Source of the DNA: Nonlabens sp. YIK11
GTDB lineage: Bacteria > Bacteroidota > Bacteroidia > Flavobacteriales > Flavobacteriaceae
Assembly (NCBI RefSeq): GCF_001413925.1
Contig: NZ_LBMJ01000001.1
Span: forward strand, 1,714,001-1,778,000
Direction of reading: 5' to 3'
DNA length: 64,000 nucleotides
Numbering within the stretch: position 1 is the stretch's first letter; every line of letters begins with the position of its first letter. Positions 7,893-16,299 of this stretch are shown one piece after another. The notes beneath the pieces were generated by a model. It worked only from the letters and a program-made list of their open reading frames with translations. It searched no databases and had not been told where the DNA came from. The position numbers were made by a program, and so were the translations under genes.

Positions 7893-9572
7893 TTGCTTAA
7901 AGAAATACACATACAAAATTACGCGCTTATAGATCAATTGGATCTTGATATAAGCAATGGTCTTACCATGATAACGGGTGAGACTGGTGCTGGTAAATCT
8001 ATTATTCTGGGTGCTTTGGGTTTAGTTACCGGTAAGCGTGCAGATTTGTCTGCGATTAGAGATACCTCTGCAAAATGCGTGGTCGAGGCTCATTTTGATA
8101 TTTCAAGATTAAATCTGAAGTCGTTTTTTGAAACTGAAGATCTAGATTATCAAGAGGTGACCATCATAAGACGTGAAATTTTGCCTTCGGGTAAAAGCAG
8201 GTCCTTCATCAATGACACACCAGTTACCTTAAATGTGGTGAGTAGTATAGGCGCTCAATTGATTGATATTCATTCCCAACATCAAACACTGCAGTTGGCT
8301 ACAGATCAATTCCAGATGGAGACCATGAACGCCTTTGTGAATGAGCAGACAAAGAACGAGAAACGATCTGGTGATGAGGTTCTAAAATCCTATAGATCGG
8401 AATTGAAGGAATACAAAAGCCTGATCAAGCAACTGGGTTCCTTAAAAGAAAATCAGGCAGCTCTGTCTAGAGAACTGGATTATAATACCTTTTTATTGAA
8501 CGAACTTGAAGAGGCCCAAATTGACGGTTTGAATCAAGAAGAACTCGAGCAGGAAAATGAGCAACTGAGTAATGTCGAGCAGATCACAGAAGCCTTAGGC
8601 ATGCTGGAACATAAAATCACTACAGAAGATAGTGGTATGCTTGATGAATTGCGTGAGGTCAATACACATCTTAAAGCCATTAAAGGGTTCTCACTTAAAT
8701 ATCTTGAATTAAACGAACGATTGACTTCGGTACTCGTTGAGTTGGAAGATATCGCCACTGAGGCAGAAGCTTTGAAAGATCAAGTAGATGTAGATCCAGA
8801 GCGTTTGGAATTTATAAATGTCAAACTGACCTTGCTGGATAATTTGTATCGCAAACATCAACTGAACAATGTGGAAGATCTTATTAAATTGAGGGACGAC
8901 CTGGCGGATAAGGTACTTTCTTCCCAAAACATTGATGGCAAGATCAAAAACATGGAAACTCAAATCGCCTCCAAAACTAAAGCTCTGGATCAATTGGCGA
9001 CTGAATTACATGAATTGAGAACCAAACACAAAACCGATCTGGAAGCCCAAATAGCGGAAACTGTTCGCTCACTGGGCATGAAAGACGCCCAGTTTGAAGT
9101 ACGCTTATTACCAGCAGATACCTTTAATGCCAACGGTAAGGATATCGTTGAGTTTGCCTTTACTGCAAATAGAGGTACACCATTACTGGCGCTGGATAAA
9201 GCAGCTTCTGGTGGTGAACTTTCCAGATTGATGCTTTCCATAAAAGCCTTGCTTTCCAGATGTAAACAAATGCCTACCATCATTTTTGATGAAATTGATA
9301 CAGGTGTTAGCGGTTCCATTGCAGAAAAAATGGCCATCATCATGAAACAAATGGCAACTGCCATGCAGGTAATTACCATTACACACTTACCACAAATCGC
9401 CAGTGCTGGTGACGACCACTTGATTGTGCGCAAGAGAAATGAAGGCGATAGAACCGTCTCTGTCATAGAACGATTGTCAGAAAGTGCTAGAGTAGAGGAG
9501 ATTGCACAGATGCTCAGTGGTGGCAGGATTTCTGATGCGGCAAGGGAAAATGCACGCATTCTACTTCAATAG
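7893..9572 (+). CDS. recN: DNA repair protein RecN
   Basis: SMC-like ATPase that acts early in recombinational repair of double-strand breaks. ABC-type head motifs: Walker A GETGAGKS (about residues 29-36), signature SGGELSRLM (about 433) and Walker B IIFDEIDTGVSG (about 463), separated by a long coiled coil (about 165-370). Length 559 is normal. The start is a TTG; this is supported because the family N terminus LKEIHIQNYALI follows at once, and no ATG is available before the conserved beta strand. It stands between a terminator upstream and fabI 32 bases downstream. Confidence 0.97.
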   Translation: MLKEIHIQNYALIDQLDLDISNGLTMITGETGAGKSIILGALGLVTGKRADLSAIRDTSAKCVVEAHFDISRLNLKSFFETEDLDYQEVTIIRREILPSGKSRSFINDTPVTLNVVSSIGAQLIDIHSQHQTLQLATDQFQMETMNAFVNEQTKNEKRSGDEVLKSYRSELKEYKSLIKQLGSLKENQAALSRELDYNTFLLNELEEAQIDGLNQEELEQENEQLSNVEQITEALGMLEHKITTEDSGMLDELREVNTHLKAIKGFSLKYLELNERLTSVLVELEDIATEAEALKDQVDVDPERLEFINVKLTLLDNLYRKHQLNNVEDLIKLRDDLADKVLSSQNIDGKIKNMETQIASKTKALDQLATELHELRTKHKTDLEAQIAETVRSLGMKDAQFEVRLLPADTFNANGKDIVEFAFTANRGTPLLALDKAASGGELSRLMLSIKALLSRCKQMPTIIFDEIDTGVSGSIAEKMAIIMKQMATAMQVITITHLPQIASAGDDHLIVRKRNEGDRTVSVIERLSESARVEEIAQMLSGGRISDAARENARILLQ

Positions 9573-9579
9573 ATAATTT

Positions 9580-9587
9580 TATATTTG
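9580..9587 (+). promoter_or_regulatory. Putative -7 promoter box (TATATTTG) for fabI
   Basis: Exact TAnnTTTG match 17 bases before the fabI ATG, giving a short leader of about 12 bases. No TTG at the expected -33 position. Confidence 0.5.
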
Positions 9588-9604
9588 TCACATATAACGA
9601 ACTT

Positions 9605-10411
9605 ATGTCTTACAACTTACTTAAAGGAAAACGCGGAATTATTTTTGGCGCGCTTGATGAAAACTCCATCGCTTGGAAAACAGCAAAGCTGGCTCATGAA
9701 GAAGGTGCCACTTTTGTTTTAACTAATGCTCCAGTCGCTATGCGCATGGGCGAGATCAATAAATTGGCAGAAGAAACAGGCAGCGAGATCATCCCTGCAG
9801 ATGCTACAAGTGTTGAGGATCTTGAAAACCTCGTGAACAAATCTGTAGAGATTTTAGGCGGCAAGTTGGATTTTGTATTGCACTCTATAGGTATGTCCGT
9901 CAATGTGCGTAAGGGAAAACACTACACAGACCAGAATTATGCCTGGACTGAAAAAGGTTGGGACGTCAGCGCCGTATCCTTCCATAAAGTGATGCAAACG
10001 CTTCACAAGAATGATGCGATGAATGAATGGGGTAGCATTGTCGCGTTGACCTATATGGCGGCACAGCGCACCTTTCCTGACTATAATGATATGGCAGACA
10101 ATAAGGCCTATTTGGAAAGCATCGCGCGCAGTTTTGGCTACTTCTTTGGCAAGGACAAAAAAGTTCGTGTCAATACAATCTCTCAATCACCTACACCTAC
10201 TACCGCAGGAAGCGGCGTGAAAGGATTTGAAGGATTCTTGAGTTATGCAGAAAAGATGAGCCCGCTAGGAAACGCAACCGCTCAGGATTGTGCAGAATAT
10301 ACGGTGACCTTATTCTCTGATTATACCAAGAAGGTAACCATGCAAAACCTATTTCACGATGGCGGTTTCTCCAACACCGGCGTGAGTCAAGAGGTCATAG
10401 AAAAATTCTAG
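9605..10411 (+). CDS. fabI: Enoyl-[acyl-carrier-protein] reductase FabI
   Basis: NADH-dependent last reduction of each fatty acid elongation cycle, and the target class of triclosan-like inhibitors. A 268-residue short-chain dehydrogenase fold with the FabI-specific features: nucleotide-binding GIIFGALDENSIAW, then LTYMAAQRTFPDYNDMADNKA, where the two tyrosines and the lysine occupy the positions of E. coli Tyr 146, Tyr 156 and Lys 163, and a C-terminal MQNLFHDGGFSNTG. It is monocistronic: a promoter box lies just upstream and a strong terminator begins 23 bases after the stop. Confidence 0.97.
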   Translation: MSYNLLKGKRGIIFGALDENSIAWKTAKLAHEEGATFVLTNAPVAMRMGEINKLAEETGSEIIPADATSVEDLENLVNKSVEILGGKLDFVLHSIGMSVNVRKGKHYTDQNYAWTEKGWDVSAVSFHKVMQTLHKNDAMNEWGSIVALTYMAAQRTFPDYNDMADNKAYLESIARSFGYFFGKDKKVRVNTISQSPTPTTAGSGVKGFEGFLSYAEKMSPLGNATAQDCAEYTVTLFSDYTKKVTMQNLFHDGGFSNTGVSQEVIEKF

Positions 10412-10434
10412 TCTGACGACGATTTAATACCATC

Positions 10435-10461
10435 AAAAGGCTGTTTTCAACAGCCTTTTTT
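10435..10461 (+). terminator. Rho-independent terminator after fabI
   Basis: Eleven-base-pair stem AAAAGGCTGTT / AACAGCCTTTT with a three-base loop and trailing T residues, directly before the next start at 10468. Confidence 0.88.
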
Positions 10462-10467
10462 AATTAC

Positions 10468-11469
10468 ATGAAAGACTTAAAATTCTCATTTATCGTTCCC
10501 GTTTTTAATCGGCCGGCAGAGCTTGAAAAACTGCTGGAGAGTTTGAGTCTTGTCCAATATAAGGATGGTTTTGAAGTCGTTGTCATAGAAGATGGATCAA
10601 CGGTGGCGAGTGATGTGGTGTGTTCTCGCTTTCGCGAAAGCGTAAACATCAACTACCTAAGCAAACAAAATACAGGCCCTGGCGATAGTCGCAATTATGG
10701 TATGCAGCGTGCCAGCGGAAACTATTTTATCATACTGGATAGTGATTGCATTGTTCCTAAAGATTACCTTCAAAAAGTTCACGCTCATTTAGAACGTGAG
10801 TTTGTGGAATGTTACGGTGGTCCCGACGCGGCTCATGAGAGTTTTACAAATCTGCAAAAGGCGATCAATTATTCCATGACGTCTACCTTGACCACTGGTG
10901 GCATACGTGGTGGGAACGAGACCACGGGAAAGTTCCAGCCGCGCAGTTTCAATATGGGATTGAGCCGTAAGGCATTTGAAGCTTCGGGTGGATTTAGGAC
11001 CATTCATCCTGGTGAGGATCCAGATCTAACCATGAGGTTGTGGAATTTAGGTTTTGAAACGGCTCTTTTTGCAGACGCCTTTGTGTATCATGAGCGGCGT
11101 ATTTCTTGGAAGCTTTTTTATAAGCAAGTCAATAAATTTGGGAAAGTACGAGTCATACTCAACAAATGGCATCCTGGCAGTAGGAAAATCACCTATTGGT
11201 TTCCCTCCTTGTTTTTGATCTATGTGTTTGTGGCTATAGTGTTTGCGATTTTAGGTGTGCCGCTCTTACTGTTGCCTCTGGCGCTTTATGGGTCACTAAT
11301 ATTAGTAGGGTCCAGCCTTGATAATGGATTTGTTGTAGGTGTCATGAGTATCATCGCGGTCTTGATTCAGTTTACTGGATATGGTTTAGGATTTTTAAAT
11401 AGTTATATTCAAATTGGTATTCTAAAAAACGAGGAACGTGATGCCTTTCCCTATTTATTTTTTGAATAA
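10468..11469 (+). CDS. Family 2 glycosyltransferase with C-terminal membrane segments
   Basis: GT-A fold transferase that moves a sugar from a nucleotide donor to an unknown acceptor at the inner membrane. N-terminal FIVPVFNRPAELEKLL, then VVVIEDGST, the metal/donor motif ILDSDC (about residues 89-94), and a later GEDPDLTMRL helix. Two hydrophobic helices (about 250-285 and 290-315) anchor the C terminus. A perfect dispersed palindrome (10627-10642) encodes SRFRESV in the N-terminal domain, in a different frame from the AFAKA copies. It overlaps the YbbR-like gene by one base (TAATG). Confidence 0.9.
   Translation: MKDLKFSFIVPVFNRPAELEKLLESLSLVQYKDGFEVVVIEDGSTVASDVVCSRFRESVNINYLSKQNTGPGDSRNYGMQRASGNYFIILDSDCIVPKDYLQKVHAHLEREFVECYGGPDAAHESFTNLQKAINYSMTSTLTTGGIRGGNETTGKFQPRSFNMGLSRKAFEASGGFRTIHPGEDPDLTMRLWNLGFETALFADAFVYHERRISWKLFYKQVNKFGKVRVILNKWHPGSRKITYWFPSLFLIYVFVAIVFAILGVPLLLLPLALYGSLILVGSSLDNGFVVGVMSIIAVLIQFTGYGLGFLNSYIQIGILKNEERDAFPYLFFE
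10627..10642. repeat. Dispersed palindrome copy 3 (perfect), in the glycosyltransferase
   Basis: CGCTTTCGCGAAAGCG read as RFRES. Confidence 0.95.
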
Positions 11470-12404
11470 TGTCTAGATCAAATTACCGTACGTTTTTCCT
11501 CTTCATTGCATTTACCATTGCTGCTGCAGTGTTGTGGTTTTTGTTTAGATACAACAACACCTATGAAGAATATGTAGAAGTTGCCATCGAGTGGAATAAC
11601 GTACCTGTTGATGTAGAGTTGTCAGACTCTGCCAGAAATATAAAAGTTCCTATCAAGATCAAATCCAGTGGATTTAGATTGTTGTGGCTGCACTATGAAG
11701 ATATGAAGGTACCGCTTGATTTTAAAGCAATCGTCAAAACCAATAATGGTAATCTAGTTTTCAATCCAGAACTTGCACGTACAGCAATAGATAGAGCGCT
11801 AGGTGATGGTATCGATATCCTGGAAGTTGAGGCAAACCCAATTACAATGGCTTATCAGCAATTTGCATCCAAAGAACTTCCTCTTGAAAAAGATTTCAAA
11901 ATTAATTTTGAAGGGAGCTTTAAGGAATATGGCGCCAGTAGTTTTGATGTGAAGCAGGTCAAAATCACGGGAAATGATGAGTTGATCAAAGAATTAAAAG
12001 TGCTTAAGGTAAAAATTGACGACTTCACTGTTGGTGATAGTTTGGTTGCCAAAACCATTAATCTCAACGCATTGTATCCTGATTTAAAAATCGATCCTGC
12101 TGAAGTTACTTATACGGTTAGAGCTGCAGAAATGACAGAAGGAAGTTTCAAGATACCAGTAACGGTCAATAATAGACCGGTAGATGGTACGGTAAAAGTG
12201 ATACCAGACATGGTTACCGTAATATTCATAAGCAAGCTGGTGGATTATGATAGTATTGATAAGACCGATTTTAAGGTTACCGTTGATATTGATGATTTGG
12301 AAAATGATGAAGCTACTGTAGTGCCGGTACTGACTTATGACAATGAAAAAATAAATACAGCTCGAGTCCAGCCACAATTCGTTCAAATTTTGGTGATTCA
12401 ATGA
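11469..12404 (+). CDS. YbbR-like domain membrane-anchored protein
   Basis: A 311-residue protein with a single N-terminal membrane helix (FFLFIAFTIAAAVLWFLF, about 9-26) and an extracytoplasmic part built of YbbR-like beta modules (segments such as VKQVKITGNDELIKELK and VTVNNRPVDGTVKVIPDMV). In Firmicutes YbbR proteins (CdaR) regulate the di-adenylate cyclase CdaA; no cyclase gene is adjacent here, so that role cannot be assumed. The gene lies between a glycosyltransferase (1-base overlap) and coaE (4-base overlap) and is surely in one operon with them. Confidence 0.82.
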   Translation: MSRSNYRTFFLFIAFTIAAAVLWFLFRYNNTYEEYVEVAIEWNNVPVDVELSDSARNIKVPIKIKSSGFRLLWLHYEDMKVPLDFKAIVKTNNGNLVFNPELARTAIDRALGDGIDILEVEANPITMAYQQFASKELPLEKDFKINFEGSFKEYGASSFDVKQVKITGNDELIKELKVLKVKIDDFTVGDSLVAKTINLNALYPDLKIDPAEVTYTVRAAEMTEGSFKIPVTVNNRPVDGTVKVIPDMVTVIFISKLVDYDSIDKTDFKVTVDIDDLENDEATVVPVLTYDNEKINTARVQPQFVQILVIQ

Positions 12405-12994
12405 AAATCGTCGGGCTCACAGGTGGCATAGGAAGCGGTAAAAGCACGGTTGCCCGAGCTTTTCAAAATTTGGGTGTGCCTGTCTATATTGCAGACGATG
12501 CTTCCAAGCGACTCCTCTCACAGCATCCCAAAGCTATGGAACAAGTGACCTCGTTATTAGGAGAAGCGGCCTATTCCAAGGATCAACACAATCAATACGT
12601 TGCCAACAAAAAATGGATTGCTTCGCAAGTATTTAGCAACAAGGAGTTGCTCGAGCAACTGAATAGTATTTTACATCCTTTGGTGCGTCAGGATTTTCAA
12701 GAATGGTTATCAAAACAAAATACAGAATTCATTGTGTACGAAGCAGCCATACTTTTTGAAAGTGGTGGCGATGCACTTTGTGACAAGGTTATTGTGGTAT
12801 GGTCCAAGGAAGCGGATCGCATCGCTAGAGTCATGAAAAGAGATGACAGTAGTCTAGAAGATGTAAGGCAACGGCTACAAAATCAATGGAGTGATCAACA
12901 ACGTTTAGAGAAGGCTGATTTTATAGTAATAAATGAAGAAATTCAACTAATCGATCAATTTGTAAAAAATATACAAGATATTATGTTAAAATAA
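12401..12994 (+). CDS. coaE: Dephospho-CoA kinase CoaE
   Basis: Phosphorylates the ribose 3'-hydroxyl of dephospho-CoA, the last step of coenzyme A synthesis. P-loop GGIGSGKST (about residues 8-16), the VYIADDASKRLL substrate region, the LHPLVRQ segment (about 88), and the lid/LID region with RVMKRDDSSLEDVRQRLQNQ. Length 197 is normal. The ATG overlaps the end of the YbbR-like gene by four bases (ATGA), so it is the last gene of the glycosyltransferase-YbbR-coaE unit. Confidence 0.96.
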   Translation: MKIVGLTGGIGSGKSTVARAFQNLGVPVYIADDASKRLLSQHPKAMEQVTSLLGEAAYSKDQHNQYVANKKWIASQVFSNKELLEQLNSILHPLVRQDFQEWLSKQNTEFIVYEAAILFESGGDALCDKVIVVWSKEADRIARVMKRDDSSLEDVRQRLQNQWSDQQRLEKADFIVINEEIQLIDQFVKNIQDIMLK

Positions 12995-13062
12995 AACGGA
13001 TAATCTCATTTTAAGCTAAGTTAATGTTGGGTTAAAGCCTAATTAACAGTTTTTCTAAATGT

Positions 13063-13070
13063 TAAATTTG
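13063..13070 (+). promoter_or_regulatory. Putative -7 promoter box (TAAATTTG) for the histidine kinase gene
   Basis: Exact TAnnTTTG match ending five bases before the GTG start at 13075, which would place transcription start at or next to the start codon (leaderless). No -33 TTG at usual spacing. Confidence 0.4.
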
Positions 13071-13074
13071 CAGA

Positions 13075-14637
13075 GTGCAAAAGAAGTTACTTTACATTCT
13101 CATTAGCTTAATGAGTCTGTCCTTAATAGGGATTATAGTCGTTCAAATTTATTGGATCACCAACAGTATCCAATATAATGATGAGCAATTTTCGTTTGCG
13201 GTAAAACAAACCATGGTAGCTGTAGCTACTGATCTGGAAAACCGTGAAATAGCCAATTACCAAATGGCGAAGCAAGCGTTTAAGGATACGCTGGGTGGCA
13301 ATATAAATGATGCCCAATTACGGCAAATCATGCTGGCACAACAAAGCAAAAATTTACTCGAAAATTCTCGACTCAACAACAATCCGCTTAGCGAGGACTA
13401 CAAGTTAGATCCACAGTTAACCGACATTGATCTTGACAGTATTACCTTCAAGAGGTTGTTTGATAACAAATTTGGAGTAATTGAACCTAATCAAGGATCC
13501 AATCGTGATCAAAGTTCCGTATTATACGATGCTGATTTTGACAACTATGCCCGGAAAAAAACTGCCGAAAGAGCTAGTGAGTATTATAGCCTTTTGCCCA
13601 TACCACAGCGAGTTACTAGTCAAGAGGTAGCCGAATTGATTTCCAAAGAGCTCGAGAAACGCCAGATAGATTCTAAGTTTGAATTTGCGATTTATCAAGA
13701 TGGCTATGCCACTCGAGTACAGTCGGACAATTTTGAATACCTACCAGAAGGAACTTGGGATTATCCCATTTTTAGGACTTCTAATGAGTCGATAGAGCCC
13801 TACTATTTGTACATGAGTTTACCAGGTCGTAAGAAATTCATTTTGTCTTCTATAATGGGCATGGCTTTATTATCATTGATTTTTACTACCGTGATTGTAG
13901 TAGCTTATTCAAGTGCCGTAAGTCAAATATTCAAGCAACGTCAGATTTCCCAGATAAAGACAGACTTTATCAATAATATGACCCACGAATTTAAAACGCC
14001 TATTGCAACGATCAATTTGGCGCTGGATTCTCTGAAACATCCCAAAATAGCCGCAGATCCTGAAAAGGTAAAGAACTATTTGAGAATGATACGTGAGGAA
14101 AATAAACGTATGCACGGCCAGGTAGAGAATGTGCTACAAATTTCCAAACTCGATAAGAATAACTTGAATATCGAGAAGGAACGAATTGATATGAATCATC
14201 TCATCGATGACAGTATTTCTCATGTACAATTATTATTGGAAGAGAAGAATGGTACTATCAAAACGCATTTAGGAGCTCTTAGAACGGTCGTGTTAGGTAA
14301 TGAAAGCCACATGACAAATGTGTTGGTAAACATCTTAGAGAATGCCATCAAATACACAGAAGAAGCACCAGTAATCGACGTGTATACTGAAAATGTAAAA
14401 AACAAAATCGTCATCAAAATACGAGATCAAGGTATTGGGATGGCAAAGTCAGCGCAACGTAAGGTGTTCCAGAAATTTTTTAGGGAGCACACTGGAGACA
14501 TTCACAATGTCAAAGGTCATGGATTAGGTCTTGCGTATTCTAAAAGAATTTTGGAAGATCACAATGGTGATATTTTTGTGCAAAGTGTAAAAGGAAAGGG
14601 AAGTACGTTCTCCATACACTTGCCGCTTATAGTTTGA
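13075..14637 (+). CDS. Membrane sensor histidine kinase
   Basis: Two-component sensor, 520 residues. N-terminal membrane helix (about 4-28), a periplasmic sensing region of about 220 residues with no recognised domain, a second helix (about 260-284), then the HisKA dimerisation domain with phospho-acceptor His in NNMTHEFKTPIA (about 305) and an HATPase with N box NILENAIKY, G1 RDQGIGM and G2 GHGLGLAYS. The start is a GTG; the TAnnTTTG box only five bases upstream makes this a candidate leaderless message. The response regulator follows 22 bases after the stop. The stimulus is unknown. Confidence 0.95.
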   Translation: MQKKLLYILISLMSLSLIGIIVVQIYWITNSIQYNDEQFSFAVKQTMVAVATDLENREIANYQMAKQAFKDTLGGNINDAQLRQIMLAQQSKNLLENSRLNNNPLSEDYKLDPQLTDIDLDSITFKRLFDNKFGVIEPNQGSNRDQSSVLYDADFDNYARKKTAERASEYYSLLPIPQRVTSQEVAELISKELEKRQIDSKFEFAIYQDGYATRVQSDNFEYLPEGTWDYPIFRTSNESIEPYYLYMSLPGRKKFILSSIMGMALLSLIFTTVIVVAYSSAVSQIFKQRQISQIKTDFINNMTHEFKTPIATINLALDSLKHPKIAADPEKVKNYLRMIREENKRMHGQVENVLQISKLDKNNLNIEKERIDMNHLIDDSISHVQLLLEEKNGTIKTHLGALRTVVLGNESHMTNVLVNILENAIKYTEEAPVIDVYTENVKNKIVIKIRDQGIGMAKSAQRKVFQKFFREHTGDIHNVKGHGLGLAYSKRILEDHNGDIFVQSVKGKGSTFSIHLPLIV

Positions 14638-14659
14638 ACAATCAATTAAATTAATATTT

Positions 14660-15376
14660 ATGGAAACTGAAAACAAAAAAATACTACTCGTCGAGGACGA
14701 TCCCAACTTTGGAACAGTATTGAAAGACTACCTTATCATGAACGATTTTGACGTGGTTCACGCAAAAAACGGTATGGAAGGTTTTGAAAAATTTAAAAAG
14801 GACAACTATGACCTTTGTATTCTGGATGTAATGATGCCTTATAAGGATGGATTTACTCTTGCAAAGGAAATACGTGAAAAGAATGAAGATGTGCCGATCG
14901 TTTTCTTGACTGCCAAAGCCATGAAAGAAGATGTATTGAGAGGTTACAAGGTAGGAGCAGACGATTACCTAAACAAGCCTTTTGATAGTGAGGTACTTTT
15001 GATGAAAGTAAAGGCCATCATTCAGCGTAAAGGACAAGACAGCATCGCTGATTCTAAAGAATTTGAATTCCAGATTGGAAACTTCCACTTGAATTCAAAG
15101 CTTAGATTTTTATCCTACAATGATCAAGAGCCTATAAAACTATCTCCTAAGGAAAATGAACTTCTTAGATTACTAGCTTTACACTTAAACGACCTTATGC
15201 CGCGTGAGCTTGCGCTGACTAAGATCTGGAGAGATGATAACTACTTCACCTCAAGATCAATGGATGTTTATATTGCAAAATTGCGTAAGTACCTTAAGCC
15301 AGATGACAATGTTGAAATCGTGAACATACACGGTGAAGGTTTCCGTCTATTGGTTAAGGATCAAGTAGATTACTAG
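14660..15376 (+). CDS. OmpR-family response regulator
   Basis: DNA-binding partner of the upstream kinase. Receiver domain (about 6-120) with acidic pair VEDD, phospho-acceptor Asp in LCILDVMMP (about 54), Thr in FLTAKAM and Lys in YLNKPFD; then a winged-helix effector domain (about 140-235) with LSPKENELLRLLALH and SRSMDVYIAKLRKYL. Length 238 is standard. The kinase and regulator are adjacent and co-oriented. The next gene (miaA) is convergent, and no obvious hairpin terminator lies between. Confidence 0.96.
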   Translation: METENKKILLVEDDPNFGTVLKDYLIMNDFDVVHAKNGMEGFEKFKKDNYDLCILDVMMPYKDGFTLAKEIREKNEDVPIVFLTAKAMKEDVLRGYKVGADDYLNKPFDSEVLLMKVKAIIQRKGQDSIADSKEFEFQIGNFHLNSKLRFLSYNDQEPIKLSPKENELLRLLALHLNDLMPRELALTKIWRDDNYFTSRSMDVYIAKLRKYLKPDDNVEIVNIHGEGFRLLVKDQVDY

Positions 15377-15399
15377 TAACTTTATTAAGGTTCCATAAA

Positions 15400-16299
15400 T
15401 TATTCTTCAACACGCCGCACAATCTCTGTGTGGCTTGTGTTGTAGGAGAACCAATGTACCTCTGGATCCTTGCGATACCATGTCATTTGCCGCTTGGCAA
15501 ACCTTCTCGAATTTCTTTTGATAAGTCTGATCGCTTCATCGAGATCATAATCACCTTCAAAATAGGGAAAAAGCTCCTGATAGCCTACTGTTTTAAGAGG
15601 TGTCAAATCTTTGTAGAGAAGCAATTCTTTAGCTTCTTCAAGCAATCCATTCTCAAGCATGACGTCAACACGTCGATTGATCCTATCATACAAAGTAGGT
15701 CTTGGCGCTTCTAGTCCGATTTTAATTATTTCAAAATCTCGTTCAGTATTTTTTCTACCCAAAAAACTGGAGTAGGTCTCACCACTTTCACGATAAACAC
15801 TTAAAGCCCTTATTACGCGCCTCGGATTTTCCAGATCTGCCGTAAGCGCATATTCTGGGTCAATTTCTTTTAATTCTGTCACTAATTTTTCAAGTCCATC
15901 TTGCTCCAGCTCTTTATTGAGCGTGTCAATGACTTCATCAGGAACATCTGGGAATTCATCCAGTCCATGAGTTACCGCTTTCTCATATAGTGCACTGCCG
16001 CCTACCATGATCACGACATCATTGGTAGCGAATAAATCTGCTAGGGTAGATAACGCATCTCTTTCAAAATCACCAACGGAATAGGAATCGTGAATGCTCA
16101 AATTCTGAATGAAATGGTGAGGTGCCGCAGCTAGTTCTTCAGGTTCTGGAACGGCCGTGCCTATGGTCATTTCCTTGAAGAACTGTCTTGAGTCGCAGGA
16201 AATGATGTTCGTTTTGTACGCTTTCGCGAAAGCGATACTCAAAGCAGTCTTTCCCACAGCAGTAGGACCTATGATGGTAATGAGTTTCTTAGTGGACAT
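15400..16299 (-). CDS. miaA: tRNA dimethylallyltransferase MiaA
   Basis: Transfers a dimethylallyl group to N6 of A37 in tRNAs that read UNN codons. P-loop GPTAVGKTALS (about residues 11-21), SCDSRQF, TAVPEPEEL, GGSALYEKA and the C-terminal KTVGYQELFPY with KRNSRRFAKRQMTWYRKD are all present. Length 299 is normal. A perfect dispersed palindrome (16219-16234) encodes IAFAKAY directly after the P-loop, in a helix whose family sequence is usually ALAK-like, so the word arose without changing length. The start codon directly abuts the stop of the potassium channel gene. Confidence 0.97.
   Translation of the reverse strand: MSTKKLITIIGPTAVGKTALSIAFAKAYKTNIISCDSRQFFKEMTIGTAVPEPEELAAAPHHFIQNLSIHDSYSVGDFERDALSTLADLFATNDVVIMVGGSALYEKAVTHGLDEFPDVPDEVIDTLNKELEQDGLEKLVTELKEIDPEYALTADLENPRRVIRALSVYRESGETYSSFLGRKNTERDFEIIKIGLEAPRPTLYDRINRRVDVMLENGLLEEAKELLLYKDLTPLKTVGYQELFPYFEGDYDLDEAIRLIKRNSRRFAKRQMTWYRKDPEVHWFSYNTSHTEIVRRVEE
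16219..16234. repeat. Dispersed palindrome copy 4 (perfect), in miaA
   Basis: CGCTTTCGCGAAAGCG, preceded by TA as in several other copies; encodes AFAKA. Confidence 0.95.

Noticed and set aside
8990..9559. Reverse-strand open frame of 189 codons within recN
   Set aside because: Antisense to a certain gene, no domain, no promoter.
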